Shown: positions 9,404-17,397, numbered from the stretch's first letter. The stretch is 43,693 nucleotides of DNA from Phascolarctobacterium_A sp902463975 (GCF_902463975.1 NZ_CABQHJ010000024.1:1-43693), one strand, 5' to 3'. The notes: generated by a model from the sequence alone, not told the origin. Numbers and translations: made by a program.

Positions 9404-9604
9404 ATGCTGAATATATTTTTCTCTTTATTTCTTTTGGGCATGCTGGTCGTTTTATGCGGCAAGGCAATCCGCCGCGCCATGCACCAGCAGCAGCCATTAA
9501 ACAGCAAGGAAGCTGCCCTGCTCATAGCGCTTTCGCTTGGCTGCCTTTTCGCCCTGAACGCCGGTGTCAGCGCCGTCTACAAAACCCAGCTGCTTTTCTA
9601 CTGA
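9404..9604 (+). CDS. Small membrane protein, unknown function
   Basis: 66 residues with AAAGGAG 8 nt before the ATG. Two hydrophobic segments are visible: about residues 2-18 (LNIFFSLFLLGMLVVL) and 38-60 (ALLIALSLGCLFALNAG), joined by a basic loop (KAIRRAMHQQQ), so two membrane helices are likely. It has its own promoter in the inverted repeat at 9314-9349 and its own terminator. I do not recognise the family. The shared divergent control region is the only hint of a link to hydrogenase maturation. Confidence 0.7.
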   Translation: MLNIFFSLFLLGMLVVLCGKAIRRAMHQQQPLNSKEAALLIALSLGCLFALNAGVSAVYKTQLLFY

Positions 9605-9619
9605 AAAGAGCGCAGCCTG

Positions 9620-9645
9620 GCTGCCGCAAATGCGGCAGCTTTTTT
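9620..9645 (+). terminator. Intrinsic terminator after the small membrane protein
   Basis: GCTGCCGC (9620-9627) and GCGGCAGC (9632-9639) form a perfect 8-bp stem with a 4-nt loop, followed by six T. Confidence 0.88.
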
Positions 9646-9654
9646 GCTTTACGC

Positions 9655-9705
9655 AAAAAAGAGGCAGACAGCAGACTTGCGCCTCGCTGTTTGCCTCTTA
9701 TGCTG
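9655..9705 (-). terminator. Terminator of the perR-rbr operon
   Basis: GAGGCAGACAGC (about 9661-9672) pairs with GCTGTTTGCCTC (about 9694-9705) apart from one wobble. On the minus strand the stem runs into TTTTTT. It lies about 80 nt past the rubrerythrin stop. Confidence 0.65.
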
Positions 9706-9786
9706 CTATTTTGTTTTTCGTTCTGTCGCAGAAAAATCCCCATTAAAGCCTTTTCATGCTTCTATAAATAATCCTGCTTCAGAAAA

Positions 9787-10326
9787 TTAATAGTTTGTTA
9801 CCTTCAGCTCGAAATAACCCTGCGGATGGTCGCATACCGGGCATTTTTCCGGAGCCTTTTCAGCGATAACAATCTTACCACAGTTAGTGCAGATCCAAAC
9901 CTTTTTCTCTTCACGCTGGAAAACACGGTCATTTTCAATGTTTGCCAAAAGTGCACGATATCTTTCCTCATGCTCTTTTTCAATCTTGCCTACTTCTTCA
10001 AACAGGAATGCAATTTTATCAAAGCCTTCCTCTTTGGCAACCTTGGCAAATTCAGCATACATTTCGGTCCACTCATAGTTTTCGCCTGCAGCTGCATCCT
10101 TCAGATTTTCAATAGTCTGGGGAACAGCGCCGCCATGCAATGCCTTAAACCATAATTTGGCATGCTCTTTTTCATTACCGGCAGTTTCGGTAAAAATAGC
10201 GCCAATTTGGTTATAGCCTTCTTTTTTGGCTGCACTTGCATAATATTGGTACTTAGTGTGAGCCTGAGATTCGCCGGCAAAAGCGGTCTGCAGATTTTTT
10301 TCAGTTTTGCTGCCTTTTAACTCCAT
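9787..10326 (-). CDS. rbr: Rubrerythrin
   Basis: Non-haem di-iron peroxidase that reduces H2O2 with electrons from NAD(P)H through a rubredoxin site; a typical peroxide defence of anaerobes. The ferritin-like domain (about 1-135) shows E19, the E52-x2-H55 pair and E117-x2-H. The C-terminal rubredoxin-like domain has CTNCG (146-150) and CPVC (162-165). The 179-residue form starts at ATG 10326, 9 nt after AGGAGG; an upstream in-frame start at 10368 would run through that ribosome site and is rejected. It lies 66 bp behind perR, which fits peroxide-controlled expression. Confidence 0.96.
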   Translation of the reverse strand: MELKGSKTEKNLQTAFAGESQAHTKYQYYASAAKKEGYNQIGAIFTETAGNEKEHAKLWFKALHGGAVPQTIENLKDAAAGENYEWTEMYAEFAKVAKEEGFDKIAFLFEEVGKIEKEHEERYRALLANIENDRVFQREEKKVWICTNCGKIVIAEKAPEKCPVCDHPQGYFELKVTNY

Positions 10327-10392
10327 TTTCAATTCCTCCTCTTGAAAACGACGCAACAGCCTTCCCAAACTAAAGCTTATATAGCCTTAATA

Positions 10393-10827
10393 TCAGTTTT
10401 GGTCATCACCCAAAACATCTTCGCTTACAGGGTGCTCTGCCATTTCCTTTTGGCATTCGGGGCAGATACCGCTGAAAACAATATCATGATGATTCATTTT
10501 GTAGCCGGTTACAGCAGCTACCTTTTCATCCATATCCGGAATATAATCAAAGTTTTCTACGTTCATGAACTTACCGCATTCAGTGCATTTGATGTGGTAA
10601 TGTCTTGCGAGGATATGATCAAAACGATCGGCACCGCTCGGAACGGAAACCTTGCTCAGCAAACCGCTTTCAACCAGAGAATTAAGGTTGCGGTAAACGG
10701 TACCTTTGCTAATATCAGGATACTCCATAGTAATGCGATCATATACTTCTTCAGCAGTAGGGTGATCTGCTAAAAAACGTACAGCCGCGATAACAAGTTG
10801 TCTTTGAATAGTGTTTCTTTTAGCCAT
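10393..10827 (-). CDS. perR: Fur-family repressor, PerR type
   Basis: Metal-dependent repressor of 144 residues with an N-terminal winged helix (DHPTAEEVYDRI, SKGTVYRNL) and a C-terminal dimerisation domain carrying the structural zinc site CTEC (81-84) and CPEC (122-125). The stretch GADRFDHILARHYHIKC has the Asp/His pattern expected of the regulatory metal site. I call it PerR rather than Fur because it sits directly before rubrerythrin. ATG 10827 has AAGG 9 nt upstream; the ATG at 10836 is too close to that site. An inverted repeat over its own -10 suggests autoregulation. Confidence 0.88.
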   Translation of the reverse strand: MAKRNTIQRQLVIAAVRFLADHPTAEEVYDRITMEYPDISKGTVYRNLNSLVESGLLSKVSVPSGADRFDHILARHYHIKCTECGKFMNVENFDYIPDMDEKVAAVTGYKMNHHDIVFSGICPECQKEMAEHPVSEDVLGDDQN

Positions 10828-10849
10828 TTTCATCATCCTTTATCAAAAA

Positions 10850-10892
10850 TAATTCTCATTTAGAATTATACACCCTCCGTCAAAATTGTCAA
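10850..10892 (-). promoter_or_regulatory. perR-rbr promoter with overlapping PerR/Fur-like operator
   Basis: On the minus strand TTGACA (10892-10887) and TATAAT (10870-10865) are 16 bp apart, both perfect consensus hexamers. A perfect 7-5-7 inverted repeat, TAATTCT (10850-10856) and AGAATTA (10862-10868), overlaps the -10 and the expected start point. The AT-rich palindrome is of the type bound by PerR. Confidence 0.8.
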
Positions 10893-11051
10893 GTATTTTT
10901 AGCACCAATCTACAAAATAATCACAAATAAATTTATACTTTTTTTGCTGTTGTCTAGCAGATAATCAATTCATTCTTAATTCTAAAATTACTCAATAGGA
11001 AAAATATAACAAAGAATAGAAAATGCTTCTCATTAACGCTTGATTCAAGAT

Positions 11052-11083
11052 ATAAAAAATACTGTCGAAACTGTGTCCGACAG
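11052..11083 (-). terminator. Terminator of the 11107-12171 gene
   Basis: CTGTCG (11062-11067) and CGACAG (11078-11083) form a 6-bp stem; on the minus strand it is followed by TATTTTTTAT. About 25 nt past the stop codon. The rest of the gap up to the perR promoter holds only AT-rich sequence. Confidence 0.65.
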
Positions 11084-11106
11084 CATTAGTTAACCTATCT
11101 CATTAT

Positions 11107-12171
11107 TTATTCAGTTTTCTCCCAAATCAGCTGCACCGGCAGATTAGATGCACCGGGAGGTGACCAGATAAAGCTATAGTCGCCGGCCTTCAGCTGAGCA
11201 AGCTCAATTGCCTCCTCTATCTTTGAGCCTAAGCATACTGTCTGCTCCGGCAATGCCACCAGCTGACGTTCTCCCTTAGTTTTGTTTTCCAGTACGCCGT
11301 AGCCCGCAAAAGGACCGCCGATGGGGTTCAAAATAAAGCTTATCGGCTTTTTGCCGGCTACAGTAAAGTTTACCTTGTAGATAACACCGTAGTTGCCATA
11401 GTTTTCCGCAGGCAGTCCGGTAGTAGCATCAACGCCCTTGGCATAGCCCTCCTGTGAGGTTGCCAGCTCCAGCATCAGAGGTTTTTCCGGATCCTTGACA
11501 GGTTTTTTCAGTGTATAGTTCCAGTCTGCAGCCTCAAAGGTTCCACGCAGCGGATGCTCATCCATCGGCTGGATGGCGGCAGCTTCGTTAAACAGCTCCA
11601 GATCACTCTTTGTTTCGCACATCAGCACGCTAACCTCAACAGGCTTGTCAAAGTGCAGGTCAACAGTTGCCGTATAAAGCTTGTCCGTCGGCAGAATAAT
11701 TCCGCGGCCGCTGAGCAGCTCGTGGCTACCGCCAAAGCCCAGCTTGCCCTCCTGCGGCTTTTGGTTGCTGTCATCAAAATATTCCTTTTGAGAGTTTTTG
11801 CCGTCACGCATATAATCATAAGCAAAGCCGGCTGCGCCACTGCGTGTTACCTTGTAATGCACCGGGCGCAGATTATCCGTATTCTTCAGTATTACCGCCA
11901 ACTTTTTCTTACCGGCAACTCCATTGACATGATGCAGGAACAAACGCACATCACCCTCAACCTTATCACGATAAAGTATACCGTTACGATAAACAGTTTC
12001 CGGACTGTCGCTAAAAAGCAGCTTCGGACCGTTGGCGACAAAATCCGCCTGCGCCTGCTCTGTAACATAATCCTCAGGAATAAACACCGGTCGCTGCTGT
12101 GCGCCTGCCACGTTCAGCATGCCACAGGATACAGTAACAAGAAAAGCCTGTAAGGCTCTTTTAAAATTCAT
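11107..12171 (-). CDS. Exported protein of unknown function
   Basis: 354 residues with a clear signal peptide (MNFKRALQAFLVTVSCGML, cleavage near AGA-QQ). The mature part is soluble and beta-rich looking, with segments such as VRLFLHHVNG, KKLAVILKNTDN and a C-terminal GDYSFIWSPPGASN. From memory it resembles proteins in Negativicutes annotated next to copper-amine-oxidase-like N-terminal domains, but I cannot confirm that and give no function. The start is supported by AGGGAG 8 nt before ATG 12171. A strong terminator stands directly upstream with no visible promoter between. Confidence 0.8.
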   Translation of the reverse strand: MNFKRALQAFLVTVSCGMLNVAGAQQRPVFIPEDYVTEQAQADFVANGPKLLFSDSPETVYRNGILYRDKVEGDVRLFLHHVNGVAGKKKLAVILKNTDNLRPVHYKVTRSGAAGFAYDYMRDGKNSQKEYFDDSNQKPQEGKLGFGGSHELLSGRGIILPTDKLYTATVDLHFDKPVEVSVLMCETKSDLELFNEAAAIQPMDEHPLRGTFEAADWNYTLKKPVKDPEKPLMLELATSQEGYAKGVDATTGLPAENYGNYGVIYKVNFTVAGKKPISFILNPIGGPFAGYGVLENKTKGERQLVALPEQTVCLGSKIEEAIELAQLKAGDYSFIWSPPGASNLPVQLIWEKTE

Positions 12172-12192
12172 CAAATCACTCCCTTGAACACA

Positions 12193-12241
12193 CAAAAAAA
12201 CTTTCCGCAGCCAAAATTATTCCCTATAATTAAGGCTGCGG
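12193..12241 (-). terminator. Intrinsic terminator after fsa, directly before the next gene
   Basis: CCGCAGCC (12205-12212) pairs with GGCTGCGG (12234-12241); an inner stem AATTAT/ATAATT extends it around TCCCT. On the minus strand the stem is followed within three bases by seven T. The T-run ends about 20 nt before the start of the 12171 gene, so it could act as an attenuator of that gene. Confidence 0.85.
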
Positions 12242-12266
12242 ACTCAGTAACAATATTCTAAGATTT

Positions 12267-12911
12267 TTACTTCAGGCTGTTTTGATAATCAGCCATAAAC
12301 TGCGCCAGACCTTTATCTGTCAGCGGATGGACAATCATCTGCTCCAGCACTTTAGTAGGAATAGTTGCAATCTGACAACCGGTCAGCATAACCTTTTCCA
12401 CGTGCTCCAGATTACGGATGCTGGCAGCAATTACCTCGGTAGTAATGCCATACAGCTTAAAGGCTTTGACAATATTTTCTACCAGCTGTACGCCGTCTTC
12501 ACCGATATCATCCAAACGGCCGATAAACGGGCTGACATAGCTGGCACCTGCGCGTGCGGCCAGCAAAGCCTGAGCCATGCTGAATACCAGCGTTACATTA
12601 GTTTTAATGCCTTCTGCGCTCAGAATTTTTACTGCCTTCAGGCCTTCCGGAATGCAGGGGATTTTGATAACGATGTTATCCGCAATCTTTACCAGCTTGC
12701 GTGCTTCCTCTACCATGCCGTCACATTCGGTGCTGATAACCTCAGCGCTGACAGGACCGGCAACCAGCTTGGCAATTTCCGGGATAACCTCAGCCTGTGT
12801 ACGACCGCTTTTGGCAATCAGGCTCGGATTGGTTGTAACACCATACACAACGCCCCAATCGACAAATTTGGCAATCTCCTCTACATTAGCAGTATCCATA
12901 AAAATCTTCAT
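12267..12911 (-). CDS. Fructose-6-phosphate aldolase / transaldolase-like protein
   Basis: Small class-I aldolase of the TalC/FSA group (214 residues, the normal size). The Schiff-base lysine is K83 in NIVIKIP; D6 and TTNPS (26-30) are the other conserved active-site elements, and YVSPFIGRLDD matches the family. Members act either as transaldolase in the non-oxidative pentose phosphate pathway or as fructose-6-phosphate aldolase; sequence alone does not settle which. AGAGGG stands about 12 nt before ATG 12911. It follows the exported-protein gene at 12983-13600 by 71 bp with no terminator between, so they may be cotranscribed. Confidence 0.92.
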   Translation of the reverse strand: MKIFMDTANVEEIAKFVDWGVVYGVTTNPSLIAKSGRTQAEVIPEIAKLVAGPVSAEVISTECDGMVEEARKLVKIADNIVIKIPCIPEGLKAVKILSAEGIKTNVTLVFSMAQALLAARAGASYVSPFIGRLDDIGEDGVQLVENIVKAFKLYGITTEVIAASIRNLEHVEKVMLTGCQIATIPTKVLEQMIVHPLTDKGLAQFMADYQNSLK

Positions 12912-12982
12912 TTTTTAACTAACCCTCTTTACAAATCAAATTCATATTTTTGTTATTTATTATTGTGCTTTATCGCGCGTCC

Positions 12983-13600
12983 TTACGGAAGTACTACTAC
13001 CTTCTCAGCGTGAGTCTGCGCCGGCAAGCTCATGGTCATCATGCTGCTCCAAACCAGCAGCTTATCACCTTTTTTAATTTTAGCGAAGTCTGCGCACGCA
13101 TTTGCATCAATCGTCGCAATAACGTCATTATTGGTATTAAGTACGGTTACATAACTTCCATCCTTAGCAAGGCTTGCCTGTGCTACCTCAAAAAAACTTG
13201 CAGGCTCTTCGTTGTCTTCGATAACAATCGCCAGAGCATGGCTTTGCGGCGGCATGCTGCGAGTCATAGTTGCGGAATAATAAGCAGTAACCTTCTGGCC
13301 TTCCTTTAAAGCGTAGGGCAGACGCAGCTTACCGCTGGCACCCTCCACAACGTAGGTATCACGGTCAACAATGACTGCAACCATATTTCTGCTGCCCTCA
13401 CCCTTAATAATGTACATGCCATTCTCTACAGCAACTATTTCGCCACGGGTAACATAGGTTCCCGGTGCGCGCATTACCTCAGGATTTGCCTGCACCTCGT
13501 CCAGTGGAGAGGATTGAGCCGCATCAGCGGCGAAAGCACTGCCGGCACCCAACAGCGCCATGCAGGAAAATACTAAAGCGATTTTTTTAAGTGATTTCAT
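12983..13600 (-). CDS. Exported protein with two internal repeats, unknown function
   Basis: 205 residues, signal peptide MKSLKKIALVFSCMALLGAG with cleavage near AFA-AD. The mature part seems duplicated: an early unit ends TMTRSMPPQSHALAIVI and a later unit ends MMTMSLPAQTHAEKVVV, each after a basic or hydrophobic strand (KVTAYYSA; KLLVWSSM). This suggests two similar beta-domains with a conserved S-x-P-x-Q-[ST]-H-A core. I do not recognise the family. GGAGG lies 8 nt before ATG 13600; an earlier in-frame start at 13615 lies within or before that site. Confidence 0.8.
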   Translation of the reverse strand: MKSLKKIALVFSCMALLGAGSAFAADAAQSSPLDEVQANPEVMRAPGTYVTRGEIVAVENGMYIIKGEGSRNMVAVIVDRDTYVVEGASGKLRLPYALKEGQKVTAYYSATMTRSMPPQSHALAIVIEDNEEPASFFEVAQASLAKDGSYVTVLNTNNDVIATIDANACADFAKIKKGDKLLVWSSMMTMSLPAQTHAEKVVVLP

Positions 13601-13640
13601 AATATATACCTCCAAGATATTGCTTTTGTTTATGTTTATA

Positions 13641-13646
13641 AGTATA
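13641..13646 (-). promoter_or_regulatory. Extended -10 promoter of the 13600 gene
   Basis: On the minus strand TGC-TATACT (the -10 hexamer reads as AGTATA at 13641-13646) is an extended -10 element about 40 nt before the ATG. No good -35 is seen. Confidence 0.45.
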
Positions 13647-13688
13647 GCATAAGATTATGGCAAAATCATGGCAGTTTTGATTAATTAT

Positions 13689-14990
13689 TTACTTGTTGCT
13701 GAAATGTACAGCGATTTCCGTAATGGTAGCAGCAGCCTTCCACAGGCAATCCTCATTGAAATCGAAGTGACTGTTGTGATGACCTGCCGCAATCTTGGTA
13801 CCGTACATCATGTACAGGGCACGACCGCCGTGCTGCTGTACGCGCTCCATGAAGTAACCGCAGTCCTCGCTGCCGCCCATGTCCACATATTCAACAACCT
13901 CGTCATAATGACATTTTTCCTCAATCAGCTCTGCTACCTCATGGCCCAGCTCCTTGTCAGCAAAGCAAGCAGGTGCAGCACCGGCCATAGTGATTTTTAC
14001 CTTAACGTCATACATAGCGGCGCAGGCATTAAGAATGCGTTTAGCCTCGGTAACCATGTATTCATCAATTTCGGTAGTAGCACCGCGTGTTTCCAGCTTA
14101 ATAGCAGCGATATCAGGCACAACATTGCGTCCGGTGCCGGCGTTGAGTACGCCTACGTTGATACGGCTGGAGCCCTTGCTGTGACGGGGAATGGTATTCA
14201 GGGAAATTGCAGCCTGTGCCGCTGCCAGCAAAGCATTCTTTCCCTGCTCCGGAGCAGCGCCTGCGTGGGCAGATACACCAGTAAATTCCGCATCCAGCTT
14301 CGTAGTTGCCAGAAAACCGTCAGTCATCGTTACCAAGCAGTTATCGGCAGTAGCCTTGAAGCCAATATGACCGCCGAACAGGTAATCGACATCATCAACT
14401 ACACCGGCGTTCATCATAGCGAAAGCCCCGCGTACGCCTTCCTCCGCCGGTTGGAAAATCAATTTAACGGTGCCTGCCAAACGTGCTTTATTAGCAGCAA
14501 GCAGCTTTGCTGCCGACAGGCCGATAGTTACGTGACCGTCATGACCGCAGGCGTGCATAGCCTTTTTATGTTCGGAAGCAAAGCCTTCCTTTGCCGGGCG
14601 ATGCTCGTCGCAGCGCTCCTCTTCTACATCGTTGCAGTCCATATCAAAGCGGAAGGCAACTGTTTTACCCGGTTTATCTGTTTTAAGAGTTGCCACGATA
14701 CCGGTCTTGCCGCCTGCCATCTTCTTTACCAGCTCCGGATCCGCACCTTCGTTGATTGCTCTTTGCATATAATCAGCCAGCTCTGCCTCGCTCGGCACGC
14801 CCATCATAGATTTTTCGTCAATAACGTCAGCGCCGAATTTAACATCATAGCCAAGCTTTTTCAGCTCACCGATAATCATGCTTGCCGTACGGAATTCCGT
14901 CCAGCCTGTTTCCGGATGTCTATGCAAATCTCTGCGGCGTTCGACCATTTCATCTTTTAATTCTTCAGCCTGTTGCCAAATTGTTGCCAT
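13689..14990 (-). CDS. M20-family amidohydrolase, AbgA-like (aminobenzoyl-glutamate hydrolase type)
   Basis: Metal-dependent amidase of 433 residues that probably removes an acyl or aminobenzoyl group from an amino acid in the cytoplasm. Metal and catalytic motifs are visible: RRDLHRHPE (19-27), FRFDMD (113-118), HACGHDGH (146-153), PAEEG (181-185) and a C-terminal AAGHHNSHFDF. The insert between HPE and the FRFDMD motif, with MGVPSEAELADYM, matches the AbgA branch better than N-acetyl-amino-acid or hippurate hydrolases. I start at ATG 14990, preceded by GGGGGT; an in-frame ATG at 15005 overlaps the stop of the previous gene and has no ribosome site. The tight junction points to one transcript with the 63-residue protein. 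Confidence 0.9.
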   Translation of the reverse strand: MATIWQQAEELKDEMVERRRDLHRHPETGWTEFRTASMIIGELKKLGYDVKFGADVIDEKSMMGVPSEAELADYMQRAINEGADPELVKKMAGGKTGIVATLKTDKPGKTVAFRFDMDCNDVEEERCDEHRPAKEGFASEHKKAMHACGHDGHVTIGLSAAKLLAANKARLAGTVKLIFQPAEEGVRGAFAMMNAGVVDDVDYLFGGHIGFKATADNCLVTMTDGFLATTKLDAEFTGVSAHAGAAPEQGKNALLAAAQAAISLNTIPRHSKGSSRINVGVLNAGTGRNVVPDIAAIKLETRGATTEIDEYMVTEAKRILNACAAMYDVKVKITMAGAAPACFADKELGHEVAELIEEKCHYDEVVEYVDMGGSEDCGYFMERVQQHGGRALYMMYGTKIAAGHHNSHFDFNEDCLWKAAATITEIAVHFSNK

Positions 14991-15004
14991 GTTTCTTACC
15001 CCCA

Positions 15005-15196
15005 TTAAAAAAGTACAGTCTGCTCACTGTCTAAAGGCAGATAAACCTCACTCTTATCTTTTAAACGATTGTTATTATCCACCCACTGTCCGCACGGACA
15101 TTGTATTACAGCGGTAGGCAGCGCCCAAGCCAAATGTTTGCCGCAATCAGGACAGATATATTCTACCTGCAGCCTGTCACGCTCTTTTTTCTTCAT
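15005..15196 (-). CDS. Small zinc-ribbon-like protein
   Basis: 63 residues, basic at the N-terminus (MKKKERDRLQVEY), then CPDC (15-18) and CPC (33-35) separated by a hydrophobic stretch: three or four cysteines in a rubredoxin/zinc-ribbon-like arrangement. AGGAGG precedes ATG 15196 by about 12 nt, a slightly long spacing. Its stop is only 14 bp before the AbgA-like gene. No named family recognised. Confidence 0.75.
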   Translation of the reverse strand: MKKKERDRLQVEYICPDCGKHLAWALPTAVIQCPCGQWVDNNNRLKDKSEVYLPLDSEQTVLF

Positions 15197-15233
15197 AAAT
15201 AAAGCGCACCTCCTGCTTCTTATTGCGTTTTTT

Positions 15234-15239
15234 ATTATA
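15234..15239 (-). promoter_or_regulatory. Extended -10 promoter of the 15196-13689 unit
   Basis: TGC-TATAAT on the minus strand (hexamer at 15239-15234), about 40 nt upstream of the 63-residue gene. The -35 region (TTTTCT at 17 bp) is weak. Confidence 0.55.
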
Positions 15240-15389
15240 GCACATTTGTACCATTAAGAAAATGCTTTGACGGCAGTAAGTATTAAAAGTAAGTAAGTTA
15301 AGCAACTGCTTCATTTTATTTATCACTGTCCTGCTCCTAGCGGTTCGTGTTTTTTCTGTGTCTTTCAGGTTTAAATTGTATTTATATGC

Positions 15390-15395
15390 TATAAT
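15390..15395 (+). promoter_or_regulatory. Extended -10 promoter of the SIMPL gene
   Basis: TGC-TATAAT with the hexamer at 15390-15395, about 35 nt before the ATG; no convincing -35. Confidence 0.55.
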
Positions 15396-15429
15396 TAAGC
15401 TGATTCAATAACAGTCAGGAGGTTATATT

Positions 15430-16143
15430 ATGACTAAGATAAAACAAATGCTTTGTGCTCTGCTTACCATCTGCCTGCTGCTTATCGGCAGTGCCAATGC
15501 TATGGCTGCGCAGCCTGATACACCGAGCATCAGCGTCAGCGCCAACGCAAGCATTGAGGTGGCACCGGATACTGCCGTAATCAGCTTTGATGTCAACGGC
15601 AAGGGCCGTACCGCCGCCGAAGCAACAAGCGCATCTGCCGCCAAAATGGATAGTGTTAAGCGTAATCTGCTTGGCTGCAATATTCTTGGTAATGATATTA
15701 CAACAACAAGCTATACTCTTTATCCAGATACCGATATCAAGGGTAAAATCACCGGTTATACCGCCAGCAACAGTGTGCGCATCAAGCTCAAGGATATCAG
15801 CAAGCTTGGTCCGGTAATTGATAAAATCAGTGCTGCCGGTGTTGATACGATCAATAATATTTCCTTCAGCGTCAGCAACAGAGAACTTTACCGCAACAAG
15901 CTGCTGGCTCAGGCTGTCGAAAATGCACGCCAGCAAGCTGCCGTTGTTGCCAATGCCGGTGGACGTACGCTCGGCAAGCTGCTGAGCGCCAACATCAGCA
16001 CCTACAGCGGCGGCATGGAGCGCTCCTATGGCAACATGAAGCTGATGGCTGCTGCCGACAGAGCTGCTGCCCCAGAAACAAGCATCGCTGCGCAGGAAAT
16101 TACGATTAAAGCCAGCGTTGATACCGTTTTCGCCATGGAATAA
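15430..16143 (+). CDS. SIMPL domain-containing exported protein (DUF541)
   Basis: 237 residues with a signal peptide (hydrophobic 7-25, cleavage near AMA-AQ). The rest is one SIMPL/DUF541 domain: SISVSANASIEVAPDTAVIS at the start, then TTSYTLYPD, TGYTASNSV and AVENARQQAAVVANAGGRTLGKL, all typical. Members are periplasmic or surface proteins related to BP26/OMP28 that form oligomeric rings; their function is poorly defined. AGGAGG lies 7 nt before the ATG. It is a single-gene unit with its own promoter and terminator. Confidence 0.92.
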   Translation: MTKIKQMLCALLTICLLLIGSANAMAAQPDTPSISVSANASIEVAPDTAVISFDVNGKGRTAAEATSASAAKMDSVKRNLLGCNILGNDITTTSYTLYPDTDIKGKITGYTASNSVRIKLKDISKLGPVIDKISAAGVDTINNISFSVSNRELYRNKLLAQAVENARQQAAVVANAGGRTLGKLLSANISTYSGGMERSYGNMKLMAAADRAAAPETSIAAQEITIKASVDTVFAME

Positions 16144-16158
16144 ATTGCTGCAAGCTAA

Positions 16159-16201
16159 AAACTGCTGCCTAACGTCACAGACGCAGGGCAGCAGTTTTTG
16201 C
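16159..16201 (+). terminator. Terminator after the SIMPL gene
   Basis: AAACTGCTGCC (16159-16169) and GGCAGCAGTTT (16187-16197) form an 11-bp stem followed by T residues. Confidence 0.88.
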
Positions 16202-16232
16202 GTCAGAAGGCAAGCCTTCCGCATTATCAATT

Positions 16233-16535
16233 TTATTTTTTCGGCAGCTTATATTCCTTCAGTGCCTGAAAAAGTTCTGCACTTCCGGGTGAATATTGAG
16301 CACACAGCTCCTTGAGCGCAGCAAAGTTTTTCAGCTCTACGCCCCACAAAAAGCAGTCAGCCTCATCATAGGCAGCAACAACGATAAACTTTTTGGCGTC
16401 CAGCGGTGTTTTGCCCAAATCATCCGTCAGCATAATATAATCCGTGCCAAAATCCATACCATAAACCGTAATATTTTCTTCCGGGGTAGAATCCTCCCAA
16501 AAGCCAAGTTGATCAAAATCAGCAGCAGTAAGCAT
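16233..16535 (-). CDS. Small conserved-looking cytoplasmic protein, unknown function
   Basis: 100 residues starting MLTAADFDQLGFWED, acidic at the N-terminus, with YGMDFGTDYIMLTDDLG in the middle and a basic C-terminus (KEYKLPKK). No signal peptide or membrane segment. I chose ATG 16535 because GAGGTG lies 5 nt upstream; in-frame starts at 16553 and 16613 lack such a site. Family not recognised. Confidence 0.7.
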   Translation of the reverse strand: MLTAADFDQLGFWEDSTPEENITVYGMDFGTDYIMLTDDLGKTPLDAKKFIVVAAYDEADCFLWGVELKNFAALKELCAQYSPGSAELFQALKEYKLPKK

Positions 16536-16904
16536 AATACACCTCGTTTTCATATAATCTAGCCTTAATATAACACGTTGCGCTGTCATTTGCAACTTTA
16601 GCTGTTGCGGCATACAACTTAAATTAAAACTTCACCTTACTGCTACTCCTATAGCAAATGTGTCGTACACCATTTTTTACTATAAGTTAACAAGAAAATA
16701 TCAAGCATAAAATACATTTTGTAAATAAAATTAGCGTCTTTTTTTATAAAAATAGTGCCCTATCCTACCCGAAATTGCCATTTAGGGTAGGGACATTCAG
16801 GTATAAATATGTCATAATATACTTGAAGGACGAAGCAACGGCTCGCGTTCATGTAGAGAACTATAAAATGTTCTATTGTTGAATAACATCTGGAGGTGTA
16901 ATTT
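16536..16904. other. Intergenic region with a CCTACCC/GGGTAGG inverted repeat
   Basis: No gene seen. CCTACCC (16764-16770) and GGGTAGG (16785-16791) are a perfect 7-bp inverted repeat with a 14-bp gap, GC-rich in AT-rich surroundings, about 115 nt before the XRE gene. AT-rich sequence near 16800-16825 (TATAAA, CATAAT) may hold the promoter of that gene, so the repeat could be an operator. Confidence 0.45.
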
Positions 16905-17267
16905 ATGGCAAGCTTAACCGTAAACCCCGACTATAAGCTTATCGGCAACAATATCAAACAAATGCGCACCAAATCGCAGGTGTCTCAGCAAAGCCTGGCA
17001 AAAGCAATTAATATTTCCCAAACCCACATGAGCAATCTGGAAAACGGTAAGACCGGCGTAAGCCTGGCAATTGCCATCCGTATATCCCAACATCTTAAAT
17101 GCAGCCTGGATGAGCTGATTTTCGGCACGGATAAAAAATCTTACCCGGCAGCAGGCAAGCCATTGAGCGACCACACTGTTGATGAATTCAACCAGCTTTT
17201 GAAGCGCTCTCTGGCAGAAATGATGTTTCAATGCCTGCAGCATCCAGAAGGCAAGCAGGCAAAATAA
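16905..17267 (+). CDS. XRE-family transcriptional regulator
   Basis: 120 residues with a single helix-turn-helix (about 13-70): IGNNIKQMRTKSQVSQQSLA, ISQTHMSNLENGKTG and HLKCSLDELIFGTD are the classical Xre/Cro signature. The C-terminal 50 residues (TVDEFNQLLKRSLAEMM) are short and helical, with no sensor domain recognised. TGGAGGTG lies 8-9 nt before the ATG. It stands alone; targets are unknown. Confidence 0.9.
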   Translation: MASLTVNPDYKLIGNNIKQMRTKSQVSQQSLAKAINISQTHMSNLENGKTGVSLAIAIRISQHLKCSLDELIFGTDKKSYPAAGKPLSDHTVDEFNQLLKRSLAEMMFQCLQHPEGKQAK

Positions 17268-17324
17268 GCAAGCAGTTTTACTGCACTTCTAAGCTGAATT
17301 TGTTCAAAAATCACTTTAAAAGTC

Positions 17325-17353
17325 TTTACTAAATGAGAAAAAACAGTTATGAT
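17325..17353 (+). promoter_or_regulatory. Promoter of the 17398 gene
   Basis: TTTACT (17325-17330) and TATGAT (17348-17353), 17 bp apart, about 45 nt before the ATG. Confidence 0.6.
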
Positions 17354-17397
17354 TATATATAAGGCTTTTAAGCTATCTATAATTGGAGGTAATGTAA

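Noticed and set aside
10976..10992. Second PerR-like box (TAATT-CTAA-AATTA)
   Set aside because: Short, AT-rich and over 100 bp from the perR promoter; expected by chance in this AT-rich gap.
15415..16230. 271-codon minus-strand frame opposite the SIMPL gene
   Set aside because: The plus frame has a signal peptide, ribosome site, promoter and terminator; the minus frame is a shadow.
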